A DNA stretch of 64,000 bases from Gammaproteobacteria bacterium HGW-Gammaproteobacteria-11 (GCA_002840055.1 PGZJ01000002.1:124001-188000); one strand, 5' to 3'; positions 8,642 to 22,966 are shown, counted from the first letter of the stretch. A program made the numbers and translations. Notes: generated from the letters alone by a model not told the origin.

Positions 8642-9334
8642 CTACTCGCACTGCAAACCAGCAAGCCAGGCAAGGTCTTCGGGCCTGGTGACCTTGATAT
8701 TGTCAGCGCGGCCTTCAATAAGACGCGGTGCCCAGCCGGCCAGTTCCATGGCGGAGGCCTCGTCGGTGATCTCGGCACCAGCCTGCAAGGCATCGGACAG
8801 CGCCTGGCGCAGCGGGCCAAGACGAAACATCTGCGGGGTAAAGGCTTGCCAGAACTGGCGACGGTCCACGGTGGCCTGAACCCGACCGTCTGCGCCAACC
8901 TGCTTCAGGGTATCGCGCACCGGTACCGCCAGCAAACCACCAACAGGGTCAGTGGCCAACTCGCTCAGCAAGCGATGCAGGTCGCTTTCAGCCAGATTTG
9001 GCCGTGCGGCATCATGCACCAGCACCCAATCCTGATCCTCTGCGCCCAGTGCAATCAGATGCTCCAGACCATTGCGTACCGAGTCGGCGCGCTCGCGGCC
9101 ACCAGGCGCGCGATAGATCCCCTCCCGGCTGGCACAGGGCAGTGCTGGCCAATAAGGGTCATCCACGGCCAGACACACGACCAGACCGCGTAATCCGGGC
9201 TGGCCGAGGAAGCAATCAAGGGTCTGTTCAATCACGCTATGCTTGCCGAACGGCAGGTATTGCTTGGGGCGGTCCGCCTGCATGCGCGAACCGACGCCGG
9301 CCGCGGGAATAACCACCCAGAACGGCAGACTCAT
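8642..9334 (-). CDS. ispD: 2-C-methyl-D-erythritol 4-phosphate cytidylyltransferase
   Basis: The 230-residue product catalyses the third step of the MEP isoprenoid pathway, joining CTP to methylerythritol phosphate. The N-terminal nucleotide-binding motif PAAGVGSRMQADRPKQY and the segment VLVHDAARPN are typical. The length is normal. Its ATG overlaps the ftsB stop by four bases (ATGA), the ftsB-ispD arrangement seen in many gammaproteobacteria. ispF is not adjacent here, unlike in E. coli. The gene is last in the pyrG-kdsA-eno-ftsB-ispD run. No clear terminator is visible in the 150 bases before the next gene. Confidence 0.96.
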   Translation of the reverse strand: MSLPFWVVIPAAGVGSRMQADRPKQYLPFGKHSVIEQTLDCFLGQPGLRGLVVCLAVDDPYWPALPCASREGIYRAPGGRERADSVRNGLEHLIALGAEDQDWVLVHDAARPNLAESDLHRLLSELATDPVGGLLAVPVRDTLKQVGADGRVQATVDRRQFWQAFTPQMFRLGPLRQALSDALQAGAEITDEASAMELAGWAPRLIEGRADNIKVTRPEDLAWLAGLQCE

Positions 9335-9603
9335 TCCACGCTCAGCTGGAACAGGGTCTCACCGTCGCGGATCATGCCCAGCTCGCGCCGGGCACGCTCT
9401 TCAACAGTCTCAAGCCCCTGTTTGAGTTCGATGACTTCGGCCGTGAGTACCCGGTTGCGTTCCTGCAACTGCTCGTTCTCACGGGCCTGGGCGGCAATCT
9501 GCTGCTTAAGCTGGCTGACATGCGCAAGGCTGCCCTCACCGACCCAGAGCCGGTACTGCAGGCCGGCCAGCAGCACCAGCGCAATCAGCCAGAGCCATTT
9601 CAT
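9331..9603 (-). CDS. ftsB: Cell division protein FtsB
   Basis: The 90-residue product is a bitopic inner-membrane protein with one N-terminal helix (residues 3-18) followed by a leucine-zipper-like coiled coil (about 28-70). It forms the FtsQLB complex that gates septal peptidoglycan synthesis. Length, topology and position between eno and ispD all agree with the family. It starts six bases after the eno stop. Confidence 0.95.
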   Translation of the reverse strand: MKWLWLIALVLLAGLQYRLWVGEGSLAHVSQLKQQIAAQARENEQLQERNRVLTAEVIELKQGLETVEERARRELGMIRDGETLFQLSVE

Positions 9604-9609
9604 GGCTGC

Positions 9610-10920
<1,311 letters not shown>

Positions 10921-10946
10921 CTACATAGGAAAAAAGAGGGATTTGT

Positions 10947-13523
<2,577 letters not shown>

Positions 13524-13538
13524 TCAAGATGGGAAGTC

Positions 13539-13567
13539 AGGATACCAGACAGCCCCCCCTTTCTCAA
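13539..13567 (-). promoter_or_regulatory. Putative sigma-70 promoter of the pyrG operon
   Basis: On the minus strand TTGAGA (complement of 13562-13567), a 17-base spacer ending in TGG, and TATCCT (complement of 13539-13544) form an extended -10 promoter. It lies only five bases from the 3' end of tilS. Confidence 0.55.
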
Positions 13568-13572
13568 TCCGT

Positions 13573-14889
13573 TCACGGCACCCAGATCAGGCAAAAACCC
13601 ATTTCGTCAGATGCACAGCTGGCCCACTCGGCATTCCAGCGTCCACCCACCGAGACCAGTTGCTGGTCGCAGTATAGCAAGGGGATTCTGCTGCGCAGCC
13701 AAACCGGCAGACCGGCCTGCTGAAACAGGTCCTTGAGCGCCTGGGTTGGGCGCCCCGGCAGCTTGATCTGCTCGCCGCCCTGCCGGTAACGCAACTGCCA
13801 TTCACCCTCGAGCCCGCGAATAGCGCCGGCCTGCACCGAACAGTGCAGTTGGCCATTGTCTGGCAGCTGGATAACCGGCTGCAAAGGTGAAATCAGCATC
13901 GGGGCGACCGGCGGTATGCCTGTCTTGAGCAACCACAGCCGTCCAGAGGAACGGATCAGTTGCCAGCCGCTCAGATTGACCATCGGCTGACTGTCGTCAG
14001 CAGCTCCCAGTTGGCCCAGCAGGGTATCCAGCACAGCATGCGGCGGGCTCAGGTCGGCCTGGGTACGCAACCAATAGCGCAGCAGATTGGCCTGCCGGGC
14101 CGGACTGAGTCGCTGCAGACCGGCACAGTCCAGACTTTGCCAGCCCTTCAGCCAGGGATCAGTTACCCCCATGGACAGGGACTGACTATCTTCCTGCGCC
14201 CGCTCATCGAGCAGCAGATTGGCCTCCTGCGCATGCTCAGCCAGACGCAACAGATGGCGGCCCGAGCCCGGCCATTCACGCTGTAGCAAGGGTAACAAGG
14301 TATGGCGCAGGGCTGTGCGGGCAAAACGCGGGTCCTGATTGGCGGGATCCTCAATCCACTGCAATCCGCGCTGCTGAGCGGCCTCAGCAAGCTCGGCACG
14401 GGTCCAGTCAAGCAAGGGGCGAAACAGATAGCCAGAGCCAAGCGGTCGCCGCTTCGGCATCCCGGCCAGGCCCCGCAGGCCAGTGCCCCGCAGGATTCTG
14501 AACAACAGAGTTTCCAGTTGATCGTCCTGATGGTGCGCCAGTAGCAGGCAATCGCCCTGCCCCATATGCCGGACAAAGGCCTGATATCGGGCATCGCGGG
14601 CCTGTGCTTCGATGCTCGGGCCATCGGCCAGCTTGACCCGCTCAATCACCAGCTCGACACCACGGCGCCGACACTCGGCGGCGCAATGTGTCACCCAGCC
14701 ATCGGCATCGGCGTGCAGACCGTGATGTACATGCAGGGCTTTGAGGGGGGGCAATGCGTGATGGTCGCGCAGTTCAACCAGCACGTCGAGCAACAGCATG
14801 GAATCCATGCCGCCGGACAACCCCAGCCACCAGACCGGGGCGTCCTTGCAGGGCAGCAACTGCCTGAGCAGTTCCTGCGCGCTGAACAT
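13573..14889 (-). CDS. tilS: tRNA(Ile)-lysidine synthase
   Basis: The 438-residue product modifies the wobble C34 of the minor isoleucine tRNA to lysidine, changing its reading from AUG to AUA. The PP-loop ATP site SGGMDS is at residues 25-30, followed by HVHHGL and the middle and C-terminal domains usual for the proteobacterial enzyme. The start codon immediately follows the accA stop, with no gap, so the genes are cotranscribed. The length is within the family range. Confidence 0.95.
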   Translation of the reverse strand: MFSAQELLRQLLPCKDAPVWWLGLSGGMDSMLLLDVLVELRDHHALPPLKALHVHHGLHADADGWVTHCAAECRRRGVELVIERVKLADGPSIEAQARDARYQAFVRHMGQGDCLLLAHHQDDQLETLLFRILRGTGLRGLAGMPKRRPLGSGYLFRPLLDWTRAELAEAAQQRGLQWIEDPANQDPRFARTALRHTLLPLLQREWPGSGRHLLRLAEHAQEANLLLDERAQEDSQSLSMGVTDPWLKGWQSLDCAGLQRLSPARQANLLRYWLRTQADLSPPHAVLDTLLGQLGAADDSQPMVNLSGWQLIRSSGRLWLLKTGIPPVAPMLISPLQPVIQLPDNGQLHCSVQAGAIRGLEGEWQLRYRQGGEQIKLPGRPTQALKDLFQQAGLPVWLRSRIPLLYCDQQLVSVGGRWNAEWASCASDEMGFCLIWVP

Positions 14890-15846
14890 CTACTTCAGAC
14901 CAAAGGCCATCAGGCGCTCATAGCGGCGCTCGAGCAGATCCTCGGCCGGCAGTTTTTCCAGCGCTTCCAGCTCAACCAGCAGTTGCGCCTTGATCCGTGC
15001 CGCCATGTCTTCCGGCTTGCGATGCGCACCACCGAGCGGCTCGGGGATCAGGTTATCAACCAGACCCAGCTCCTTAAGACGTTCGGCGGTGATACCCATG
15101 GCTTCTGCGGCGTCGGCAGCCTTCTCGGCCTTTTTCCACAGAATCGAGGCACAGCCCTCGGGCGAAATCACCGAATAGGTCGAGTATTGCAGCATCATCA
15201 GGCGGTCGCAGACACCAATCGCCAGTGCCCCACCTGAACCGCCCTCGCCAATAACGGTGGCGATGATCGGGGTTTTCAGGCGCGCCATGATCTGCAGGTT
15301 CCAGGCGATGGCTTCACTCTGGCCGCGCTCCTCGGCATCAATACCGGGGTAGGCACCGGGGGTATCGATAAAAGTCAGCAACGGCATATTGAAGCGCTCA
15401 GCCATCTGCATCAAACGGCAGGCCTTGCGGTAGCCTTCAGGCTTGGGCATACCGAAGTTGCGGCGGACCTTCTCCTTCACATCCCGACCCTTCTGGTGGC
15501 CGATGATCATCACCGGACGACCGTCCAGACGGGCAATGCCGCCAACAATGGCTGCATCGTCAGCAAAGTGCCGATCGCCGTGCAGCTCTTCGAAGTCGGT
15601 AAATATCTGGCTGATATAGTCCAGCGTGTAGGGACGCTGGGGATGGCGCGACATCTGGGCAATCTGCCAGCTGCTGAGATTTCCGAAAATGCTCTCGGTG
15701 AGCGATTTGCTCTTGTCCTGCAGGCGGGCAATTTCGTCAGTGATATTCAGGGAGTTGTCGCTACCAACCAGACGCAATTCTTCAATTTTGGCCTGCAGAT
15801 CAGCGATCGGCTGTTCAAACTCCAGGTATTTCTGGCTCTTGCTCAT
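14890..15846 (-). CDS. accA: Acetyl-CoA carboxylase carboxyltransferase subunit alpha
   Basis: The 318-residue subunit pairs with AccD to transfer the carboxyl group from biotin to acetyl-CoA, making malonyl-CoA for fatty acid synthesis. It has the N-terminal helical segment [18 protein letters not shown] and the crotonase-fold core with [11 protein letters not shown] and [11 protein letters not shown]. The second ATG in the frame (15844-15846) gives the standard [10 protein letters not shown] start. It sits between dnaE and tilS, the order known in Pseudomonas. Confidence 0.97.
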   Translation of the reverse strand: MSKSQKYLEFEQPIADLQAKIEELRLVGSDNSLNITDEIARLQDKSKSLTESIFGNLSSWQIAQMSRHPQRPYTLDYISQIFTDFEELHGDRHFADDAAIVGGIARLDGRPVMIIGHQKGRDVKEKVRRNFGMPKPEGYRKACRLMQMAERFNMPLLTFIDTPGAYPGIDAEERGQSEAIAWNLQIMARLKTPIIATVIGEGGSGGALAIGVCDRLMMLQYSTYSVISPEGCASILWKKAEKAADAAEAMGITAERLKELGLVDNLIPEPLGGAHRKPEDMAARIKAQLLVELEALEKLPAEDLLERRYERLMAFGLK

Positions 15847-15943
15847 AAGCATCCATTATCCGCTTGGGCCCCGCAGGGCATCCGATTTCGCATTACCTTA
15901 AGGGATTGCAGGCCCGCCGTCGAGCGGCCGCCCCCCAGGTCAA

Positions 15944-18900
15944 TCATCTGTAGTGCAAGGAGACGCTGTCTTTGCCCAACTGGTCACGCAGGGCCTGCAC
16001 CAGGTCATCCGCCGGTTCAACCCGCCAGGCCTCACCAAGGCGCAGTTGGGCGGCCGCTTCCGGGCGCTGCAGATCAACCGTTACCGCGCAGTTGCCGGGG
16101 TACTTCTTCAGCAGTCCGGCCAAGTGTTCCAGGCTGGCAGGATCGTGCCGGGCACTATCCAGGCTGATACGCACGCTGTCCAGCAAGCTGGTACGCGCCT
16201 CCTCCAGCCCCATCACCCGTTTGACACGCATGCGCAGACCACCGGAGAAGTCATCCTGGCCGACCTCACCCTCAACCACCAGCAGCGCATCCTTTTGCAG
16301 CAAGGGCTGGGCAGCTTGATAGGCTTCGGAGTACAGCGCCACGTCGATTCGCGCCGAGCGGTCATCCAGGGTCACGATACCCATGGTGCCGCGCTTGCCC
16401 TTGACCACCCGCAGGTCAAAGACCAGACCGGCAATGGTCTGGCTGTCCCGCGAGGGCTTGAGGTCAATGATGCGCTGGCGGGCAAAACGGCGAATTTCCT
16501 TTTCATACTCATCAATCGGATGCCCGGTCAGATACAACCCCAGGGTCTCCTTTTCACCGCGCAGGCGCTCCTTCAATGCCCATTCACGGGCATTCAGGTA
16601 ATCAGCATAGACATCCCGTCCGGTGGCCGGCCCAAGCAGGTCGCCGAACAGGTCGGCATGGCCGCTGTCAGCACTCTTGGCGCTTTGCTCAGCGGCGGCA
16701 ATGGCTTCTTCCATCGCGGCCATCAGGGCCGCGCGGTTGCGATCCACCTGCTTGAGGTAGGCTTGCTGCTCTTCATCAAAGAACGGCCCCAGGCGGTCCA
16801 GCGCACCGGAGCGAATCAGCGCCTCCATCACCCGTTTGTTGATACGCTTGAGGTCAACCCGGGCGCAAAAATCGAACAAATCGGTAAAACTGCCACCCTG
16901 CAGACGCTTCTCGACAATGGTTTCCACCGGGCCTTCGCCGACGCCCTTGATAGCGCCCAGGCCATAGACCACGTTGCCGGCTTCATCGACGGTAAACTTG
17001 AACTCGGAGACATTCACATCCGGCGGAAGGATGCGCAGCTTCATGCTGCGGCATTCTTCCACCAGGGTCACAACCTTGTCGGTATTGTGCATATCCGCCG
17101 ACAACACCGCCGCCATGAAAGGCGCAGGATAGTGCGCCTTGAGCCAGGCCGTCTGATAGGAGACCAGACCGTAGGCGGCCGAGTGCGACTTGTTGAAGCC
17201 ATAACCGGCAAACTTTTCCACCAGATCAAAGATGTTTCCTGCCAGATCGGCATCAATGCCATTGCCGGCGCAGCCCTCAATAAAGCCGCCGCGCTGCTTG
17301 GCCATTTCCTCCGGCTTTTTCTTGCCCATGGCACGGCGCAACATATCCGCACCACCCAGGGTATAGCCGGCCATGACCTGGGCGATCTGCATCACCTGTT
17401 CCTGATACAGGATAATGCCGTAGGTCGGCTTCAGTACGGGCTCAAGACCGGGATACTGGTAATTGGGATGCGGGTAGGAGACCTCTTCACGCCCGTGCTT
17501 ACGGTTGATGAAGTCATCTACCATGCCCGATTGCAGGGGACCGGGGCGGAACAGTGCTACCAGGGCGATCAGATCCTCAAGGCAGTCTGGCTTGAGCTTC
17601 TTGATCAACTCCTTCATGCCGCGTGATTCAAGCTGGAACACCGCCGTGGTCTCGGCTTTCTGCAGCATGCGGAAGGTCGGCGCATCGTCCAGCGGAATAA
17701 AGTCGATATTCAACGGCTCCAGGCCTTGCTTGGCCTGCTCGCGGTTGATGGTCTCCATCGCCCATTTGATGATGGTCAGGGTGCGCAGACCGAGGAAGTC
17801 GAACTTCACCAGACCGGCGGACTCGACATCGTCCTTGTCGAACTGGGTTACCAGACCAGCTCCAGCCTCATCACAGTAGAGCGGGGCAAAATCCGTCAGT
17901 TTGGTCGGCGCAATCACCACACCACCGGCATGCTTGCCGACGTTACGGGTAATGCCCTCGAGTTTGAGTGCCATATCCCAGATTTCCTGGGCTTCCTCGT
18001 CATTGGTCAGGAAGTCACGGAGGATTTCTTCCTGCTCGTAGGCCTTGGTCAGGGTCATGCCTACTTCGAAGGGGATCATCTTCGACAGCTTGTCCGCCAG
18101 GCCATAGGACTTGCCCTGCACCCGCGCCACGTCACGCACCACCGCCTTCGCGGCCATGGTGCCAAAGGTGATGATCTGCGATACCGCCTGGCGGCCATAG
18201 GCATCCGCCACATAGTCGATAACCCGGTCACGCCCTTCCATGCAGAAGTCGACGTCAAAGTCGGGCATGGAAACCCGTTCAGGATTCAGGAAGCGCTCGA
18301 ACAGCAGGTCATACTGCAGCGGATCCAGATCAGTAATCAGCAGCGAATAGGCCACCAGCGAGCCCGCCCCCGAACCCCGGCCCGGCCCGACCGGTACGCC
18401 GTTGTTCTTGGCCCACTTGATGAAGTCCATGACGATCAGGAAGTAACCGGGAAACTCCATCTGGATGATGATATCCAGTTCGAAGTTGAGCCGATCAATG
18501 TAGACCTGCCTGCGGGCCTCGTAATTCTCCGAACCAGGCGGCAAGACTACCTTGAGACGCTCTTCCAGCCCCTCGAAGGAGACCTTGCGAAAGAAGTCCG
18601 CCTCACTCATGCCATCCGGTGTCGGAAAGGCTGGCAGAAAGTTCTTGCCCAGCTGCACGTCGATATTGCAACGCTTGGCAATCTCGACACTGTTGGCCAG
18701 CGCTTGAGGAATATCGGCAAACAGCTCGGCCATTTCCTCCGGACTTTTCAGGTACTGCTCATCACTGTACTGACGAACCCGGCGTGGATCATCAAGGGCC
18801 CGGCCTTCGCCAATACAGACGCGGGTTTCGTGGGCTTCAAAATCCTCGCGCTTGAGAAAGCGTACATCGTTGGTGGCCACCACCGGGCAACCACTCTGGC

Positions 18901-19465
18901 CCGCCAGTGCCACGGCGGCATGCAGATACTCCTCGTCATTCAGACGACTGGTGCGCTGAAGCTCAAGATAAAAACGGCCAGGGAAGATACCCATCCAGTA
19001 ATCCAGCAGCTCAGCAGCCAACTGCGGATTACCCGACAACAAAGCCAGGCCGATTTCACCTTCCTTGGCGCCGGACAGGGCAATCACATCCTGGCTCGAC
19101 TCGGCGATCCACTCGCGGCGAATGGTCACCAGACCGTTACGCTGACCTTCGGTATAACCCCGGGAGATCAGTTCGGTCAGATTGCGATAGCCATTACGGT
19201 TCATCGCCAGCAGGGTCATACGGGTAAGCTGGGTATCGTCATCACGGCCCAGCAACCACAGATCGACACCGGAAATCGGCTTGATACCACCACCCATGGC
19301 CGCCTTGTAGAACTTCACCAGACTGCACATATTGTTCTGATCGGTCACCGCCACAGCCGGCATCCCCGTCTCGGCAACTGCCTTGATCAAAGGCTTGATC
19401 TTGACAATGCCGTCAACCAGAGAGAACTCGCTGTGTACGCGCAGGTGAACAAAGGAATGCGTCAT
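15944..19465 (-). CDS. dnaE: DNA polymerase III subunit alpha
   Basis: The 1173-residue replicative polymerase contains an N-terminal PHP domain ([12 protein letters not shown]), the catalytic palm with [14 protein letters not shown] and the aspartate motif PDFDVDFC, the beta-clamp-binding and helix-hairpin-helix regions, and an OB fold near the end ([10 protein letters not shown]). The length is as expected. AGGA stands ahead of the ATG. It is not in tight linkage with rnhB as in some relatives, because a 477-base stretch with two structured repeats separates them. Confidence 0.98.
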   Translation of the reverse strand: MTHSFVHLRVHSEFSLVDGIVKIKPLIKAVAETGMPAVAVTDQNNMCSLVKFYKAAMGGGIKPISGVDLWLLGRDDDTQLTRMTLLAMNRNGYRNLTELISRGYTEGQRNGLVTIRREWIAESSQDVIALSGAKEGEIGLALLSGNPQLAAELLDYWMGIFPGRFYLELQRTSRLNDEEYLHAAVALAGQSGCPVVATNDVRFLKREDFEAHETRVCIGEGRALDDPRRVRQYSDEQYLKSPEEMAELFADIPQALANSVEIAKRCNIDVQLGKNFLPAFPTPDGMSEADFFRKVSFEGLEERLKVVLPPGSENYEARRQVYIDRLNFELDIIIQMEFPGYFLIVMDFIKWAKNNGVPVGPGRGSGAGSLVAYSLLITDLDPLQYDLLFERFLNPERVSMPDFDVDFCMEGRDRVIDYVADAYGRQAVSQIITFGTMAAKAVVRDVARVQGKSYGLADKLSKMIPFEVGMTLTKAYEQEEILRDFLTNDEEAQEIWDMALKLEGITRNVGKHAGGVVIAPTKLTDFAPLYCDEAGAGLVTQFDKDDVESAGLVKFDFLGLRTLTIIKWAMETINREQAKQGLEPLNIDFIPLDDAPTFRMLQKAETTAVFQLESRGMKELIKKLKPDCLEDLIALVALFRPGPLQSGMVDDFINRKHGREEVSYPHPNYQYPGLEPVLKPTYGIILYQEQVMQIAQVMAGYTLGGADMLRRAMGKKKPEEMAKQRGGFIEGCAGNGIDADLAGNIFDLVEKFAGYGFNKSHSAAYGLVSYQTAWLKAHYPAPFMAAVLSADMHNTDKVVTLVEECRSMKLRILPPDVNVSEFKFTVDEAGNVVYGLGAIKGVGEGPVETIVEKRLQGGSFTDLFDFCARVDLKRINKRVMEALIRSGALDRLGPFFDEEQQAYLKQVDRNRAALMAAMEEAIAAAEQSAKSADSGHADLFGDLLGPATGRDVYADYLNAREWALKERLRGEKETLGLYLTGHPIDEYEKEIRRFARQRIIDLKPSRDSQTIAGLVFDLRVVKGKRGTMGIVTLDDRSARIDVALYSEAYQAAQPLLQKDALLVVEGEVGQDDFSGGLRMRVKRVMGLEEARTSLLDSVRISLDSARHDPASLEHLAGLLKKYPGNCAVTVDLQRPEAAAQLRLGEAWRVEPADDLVQALRDQLGKDSVSLHYR

Positions 19466-19589
19466 GGTGGTCCTGTTTCTGAAGGCAACAACTGAGTTGG
19501 GATTGTACCGGCGGGGGGAGTTGGGGGCTACTCACATGGATGGCTGAATTTTTATGATTTGCTGAATCGCGTCTTTGCGATATGTGTAT

Positions 19590-19702
19590 GGCGAATGGAA
19601 AGGGGCAGGACACGCCGACACGCCGTAGATACGTCCATGTAGGCTCATCACTGGCATCCCTGCCAGTGACGGTCGGCTTAGCCCTGCCCCTTTCCATTCG
19701 CC
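19590..19702 (-). repeat. Structured intergenic repeat, copy A
   Basis: Outer arms 19590-19609 and 19683-19702 are a perfect 20-bp inverted repeat. Inside is a second short stem (GCCGAC 19614-19619 with GTCGGC 19672-19677) and the 58-bp core 19617-19674. Read on the minus strand, the core forms an 8-bp stem TCACTGGC/GCCAGTGA around the hexaloop AGGGAT, then CTACATGGACGTA, a small stem around ATGGAC. The core matches copy B at 53 of 58 positions, while the outer arms are unrelated to those of B. Confidence 0.85.
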
Positions 19703-19806
19703 TGCGAGATTAGTGTTGTCGGCAAAAAACCATAAGACCACGCCACGCAAACTGGAATAAACAGACAGCAATTAAAAGGCTACTTAGACAACTCACAGGT
19801 TGGTAG

Positions 19807-19916
19807 CGGTTTCAGGCGGTGCGGCCTCCACTGACCGTCACTGGCAAGGATGCCAGTGATGAGCCTACAGGGATGTATTCACGGCGTGTCAGGGGAGGCC
19901 GTAGCGCCTGAAGCCG
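19807..19916 (+). repeat. Structured intergenic repeat, copy B
   Basis: Outer arms 19807-19829 and 19894-19916 are complementary at 20 of 23 positions, and two of the three exceptions would be G-U pairs in RNA. The core 19833-19890 carries the stem TCACTGGC/GCCAGTGA around AAGGAT, then CTACAGGGATGTA, where UAC/GUA closes the hexaloop AGGGAU. UACAGGGAUGU matches 11 of 12 positions of the CsrA/RsmA consensus RUACARGGAUGU. It lies just past the 3' end of rnhB, in the opposite sense. Confidence 0.85.
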
Positions 19917-19942
19917 TTAGACGCACAGGCCATAACCAGCAT

Positions 19943-20554
19943 CTAATCAAGCAACGCTATTACGTCACGCACCGGCGCAAAAGACCGACGATGAATAGGT
20001 GTAGCACCCAGCTCACGCAAAGCCGCCAGGTGTACCGGTGTTGGATAACCCTTGTGCTGAGCTATACCGTAGCCGGGATACAACAGCTCCAGCGCCTGCA
20101 TCTCGCGATCCCGGGCGACCTTGGCCAGAATCGACGCGGCGGCAATCGCCGGCACACGGGAGTCGCCCTTGATCACAGCTTCGCTGGGCATCGGCAGCAC
20201 CGGGCAGCGATTGCCATCGATCAGCACCCGATCCGGACGAGTGGACAGACCGGCCACAGCGCGCTGCATCGCCAGCATGGTAGCGTGCAGGATATTCAAC
20301 TGGTCGATTTCCTCGACCTCGGCACGGGCAATACACCAGGCCAGCGCACGTTCCTGGATCAGCGGAAACAGTGCCTCGCGGCGTGCTTCAGTGAGTTTCT
20401 TGGAATCGTTCAGGCCCTCGATCGGCCGTAGCGGGTCAAGGATCACCGCGGCGGTCACCACCGCGCCACAGAGCGGACCGCGCCCAACTTCATCGACGCC
20501 GGCAATCAGCTCATTGCCAACGGGTGCGCACCAGTCCATGGACAGCTGCGTCAT
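19943..20554 (-). CDS. rnhB: Ribonuclease HII
   Basis: The 203-residue nuclease removes ribonucleotides from RNA-DNA hybrids and misincorporated ribonucleotides from DNA. The active-site motif is [11 protein letters not shown], with Asp21 and Glu22; the segments GLNDSKKL and [10 protein letters not shown] are typical. Its ATG overlaps the lpxB stop by four bases (ATGA), the order lpxB-rnhB found in E. coli and Pseudomonas. It is the last gene of the long envelope cluster. Confidence 0.97.
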   Translation of the reverse strand: MTQLSMDWCAPVGNELIAGVDEVGRGPLCGAVVTAAVILDPLRPIEGLNDSKKLTEARREALFPLIQERALAWCIARAEVEEIDQLNILHATMLAMQRAVAGLSTRPDRVLIDGNRCPVLPMPSEAVIKGDSRVPAIAAASILAKVARDREMQALELLYPGYGIAQHKGYPTPVHLAALRELGATPIHRRSFAPVRDVIALLD

Positions 20555-21753
20555 GCCAACCGGCCTTTCTCGCGCATCAAGTCTATGACGGCTGCTGCCG
20601 CTGCCTCATCGGCATCCCGGCGCAGCATCTGGTGCAGGGCCAGAAAAGTCGCTTGCGTGGCCTCTGCTTCGCTGGTCGGCCCCAACCGCGCGAGTAACGC
20701 CTGGCTCATGACCTCCGGAGTCGCCGCATCCTGCAGAAACTCTGGCACCACTTCACGACCGGCAAGCAAATTCGGTAAGGAAACATGCCCCACCTTGACC
20801 AGCAGCTTGAGAATGCGAAAGGTCAGGCCGGCCATACGATAGGCCACCACCATCGGGCGTTTGAACAGCATGGCCTCCAGGGTAGCAGTACCCGAGGCAA
20901 TCAATACGGCATCACAGGCAGCCAGCGCTTCATGGGCCTGACCATCGAGCAGGGTCAGGGGCAAGGATAATCCGCTGTCAGCCAGAATGGCCTGCATCTG
21001 CGCCTTGCGCTCGGGATTGGCGCAGGGCATAACAAAGTGCAGATCCGGACGCTGCTGCAGGCAGAGCGCAGCGGTTTGCAGAAAAAGCAGGCCGAGCTTG
21101 CGCAACTCGCCGTTGCGACTGCCCGGCATCAGCGCCATGACCGGAGCCTGGTGATCCAGCCCCAGGGCAGTTCTGGCGGCGTCACGATCCGGCTGCAGAG
21201 GTATCTGGTCAGCAAGGGTATGCCCGACACAACGCACCGCGACCCCGTGTTTCTGATAGACCGCCTCCTCGAAGGGAAACAGCGTGAGCATCAGATCAGT
21301 CGATTGTTTGATACCCAACACACGCTTCTCGCGCCAGGCCCAGACCGACGGGCTGACGTAATGCACCGTGGGGATGCCGGCATCGCGTAGCTGCTGTTCG
21401 AGGTTCAGGGTGAAGTCGGGGGCATCGATTCCGATAAAGACATCCGGCGCTTCGGACTTCAGATGGGCGGCTAGCTGCTTGCGGATATTCAGCAGTTCAC
21501 GTAACCGTCCGAGCACCTCAACCAGCCCCATGACCGACAAGCGCTCCATGGGAAATCGGCTTTCAAAACCGGCAGCCAGCATGCGTGGACCACCAATGCC
21601 AATAAAGCGGGCGTTCGGGTAATGACGTTGCAGGGCCTTGATCAGGCCGGCACCGAGGATGTCGCCGGAGGCTTCACCGGCAACCAGCGCAATACACAGG
21701 GGTTTGCTGCGCTCGACCGGGGTGGTGTCAGGGACCACAGCGGCGTCGACCAT
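20551..21753 (-). CDS. lpxB: Lipid-A-disaccharide synthase
   Basis: The 400-residue glycosyltransferase joins UDP-diacylglucosamine to lipid X, making the lipid A disaccharide at the inner face of the cytoplasmic membrane. [15 protein letters not shown] near the N-terminus, the [10 protein letters not shown]-like segment (IDAPDFTLN) and [11 protein letters not shown] are family signatures. There is an N-terminal extension of about 15 residues before the core, within normal variation. It begins two bases after the lpxA stop and overlaps rnhB. Confidence 0.97.
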   Translation of the reverse strand: MVDAAVVPDTTPVERSKPLCIALVAGEASGDILGAGLIKALQRHYPNARFIGIGGPRMLAAGFESRFPMERLSVMGLVEVLGRLRELLNIRKQLAAHLKSEAPDVFIGIDAPDFTLNLEQQLRDAGIPTVHYVSPSVWAWREKRVLGIKQSTDLMLTLFPFEEAVYQKHGVAVRCVGHTLADQIPLQPDRDAARTALGLDHQAPVMALMPGSRNGELRKLGLLFLQTAALCLQQRPDLHFVMPCANPERKAQMQAILADSGLSLPLTLLDGQAHEALAACDAVLIASGTATLEAMLFKRPMVVAYRMAGLTFRILKLLVKVGHVSLPNLLAGREVVPEFLQDAATPEVMSQALLARLGPTSEAEATQATFLALHQMLRRDADEAAAAAVIDLMREKGRLA

Positions 21754-21755
21754 GA

Positions 21756-22532
21756 TTAGCGGGTGATACCACGTGTCGAGGCCAGAATGGAGTCGCGGTA
21801 CAGCGCGATCTCGGCATGCTGACTGGCGGGTTCTTCGAGCAATACCAAGGCCTCTTGCAGGGTCAGACCCTGGCGATAGACAGTCTTGTATGCCTTGCGC
21901 AGGGCCGCAACCAGCTCGGGGCTGTAACCGCGACGACGCATGCCCTCAAAATTCATGCCGTGGGCGCTGGCTGGATTACCGCCAACCATGACGAAGGCCG
22001 GAATATCCTTGAATACCGCGCTGTTGGCCGCACTCATGGACCAGGCGCCCAGATGGCAGAACTGATGCACCGTGGTGTAGCCGCCCAGAATAGCGCCGTC
22101 ACCGACATGCACATGTCCGGCGATGGTGGCGTTGTTGGCCATGATGATGTTGTCACCCAGCACACAGTCATGGGCCACATGCACATAAGCCATCAGCAGG
22201 TTGTGGCTGCCAATCCGGGTAATACCCTGATCCTGAACTGTGCCGCGGTGCAGGGTACAACCCTCACGTATGACATTATGGTCGCCAATGATCAGCTGCG
22301 TGGGCTCACCCTTGTATTTCTTGTCCTGACACTCTTCACCCACAGAGGCAAACTGAAAGATGCGGTTGTGCTTGCCGATCGTGGTCGGACCACGCACCAC
22401 CACATGCGGTCCGATCACGGTACCGGCGCCAATGCTCACATCGGGACCAATCAGTGACCAGGGGCCAACTTCGACGTCATCTGCCAGTTTGGCAGACGGG
22501 TCCACAATGGCCAGCGGGTGAATCAGGCTCAT
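21756..22532 (-). CDS. lpxA: UDP-N-acetylglucosamine acyltransferase
   Basis: The 258-residue enzyme adds the first 3-hydroxyacyl chain in lipid A synthesis. It is a left-handed beta-helix built of hexapeptide repeats over residues 4-185 ([16 protein letters not shown] and onward), with the catalytic histidine region [10 protein letters not shown], and a helical C-terminal domain. It overlaps the fabZ stop by four bases (ATGA), so the shared substrate, hydroxyacyl-ACP, is handled by coupled genes. Confidence 0.97.
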   Translation of the reverse strand: MSLIHPLAIVDPSAKLADDVEVGPWSLIGPDVSIGAGTVIGPHVVVRGPTTIGKHNRIFQFASVGEECQDKKYKGEPTQLIIGDHNVIREGCTLHRGTVQDQGITRIGSHNLLMAYVHVAHDCVLGDNIIMANNATIAGHVHVGDGAILGGYTTVHQFCHLGAWSMSAANSAVFKDIPAFVMVGGNPASAHGMNFEGMRRRGYSPELVAALRKAYKTVYRQGLTLQEALVLLEEPASQHAEIALYRDSILASTRGITR

Positions 22533-22966
22533 ACCTTGTGTTCCGCACAGATGATTTCACCAGAACAAGCCTCCTTGCCATCCACCATGGCACGGCAGGC
22601 AAACTTCCATATACCACGCTTGTTGCTCAACCACTTTGCTTCAAGCTGCAACTGATCACCCGGTACAACTGGCTGACGAAAACGCAGCTTGTCCGTGCCG
22701 ACAAAGTAATACAGGGTGCCATCCTGGGCGCGCGTATTCATCATCTTGAAACCCAGCAGACCAGCAGCCTGGGCCATGGCCTCAATGATCAGTACACCGG
22801 GCATGATCGGATGGCCAGGAAAATGGCCATTGAAGAAAGGCTCATTGACCGAGACATTCTTGTAGGCGCGAATGTGGCGCTGCTCCATATCCAACTCGAC
22901 CACCCGATCCACCAGTAGAAAAGGATAGCGGTGGGGCAGGTACTCTTTGATTTCGTTAATATCCAT
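22529..22966 (-). CDS. fabZ: 3-hydroxyacyl-ACP dehydratase FabZ
   Basis: The 145-residue hot-dog-fold enzyme dehydrates 3-hydroxyacyl-ACP in fatty acid elongation, competing with LpxA and LpxD for substrate. The catalytic His48 (NGHFPGHP) and Glu62 (LIIEAMAQ) are 14 residues apart, as in E. coli. It starts with [21 protein letters not shown], the expected N-terminus. It lies between lpxD and lpxA with the usual order. Confidence 0.97.
   Translation of the reverse strand: MDINEIKEYLPHRYPFLLVDRVVELDMEQRHIRAYKNVSVNEPFFNGHFPGHPIMPGVLIIEAMAQAAGLLGFKMMNTRAQDGTLYYFVGTDKLRFRQPVVPGDQLQLEAKWLSNKRGIWKFACRAMVDGKEACSGEIICAEHKV

Larger units (their letters stand above)
19466..19942. other. Non-coding gap between rnhB and dnaE holding two repeats
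   Basis: This 477-base stretch has no credible gene. It contains the dnaE leader with a possible -10 (TACAAT on the minus strand near 19500) and two oppositely oriented copies of a structured repeat at 19590-19702 and 19807-19916. The 104 bases between the copies are AT-rich and show nothing I recognise. Short frames across the repeats translate to similar peptides only because the repeat is duplicated. Confidence 0.8.

Noticed and set aside
15953-17626. Long plus-strand open frames (557 and 589 codons) opposite dnaE
   Set aside because: They are antisense to a clearly conserved gene in GC-rich DNA, have no ribosome sites or family resemblance, and have compositions expected from a shadow frame.
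19850-20431. Plus-strand frame starting MPVMSLQGCIHGV, and a related peptide at 19532-19771
   Set aside because: The shared peptide is only the translation of the duplicated structured repeat; the rest is antisense to rnhB.
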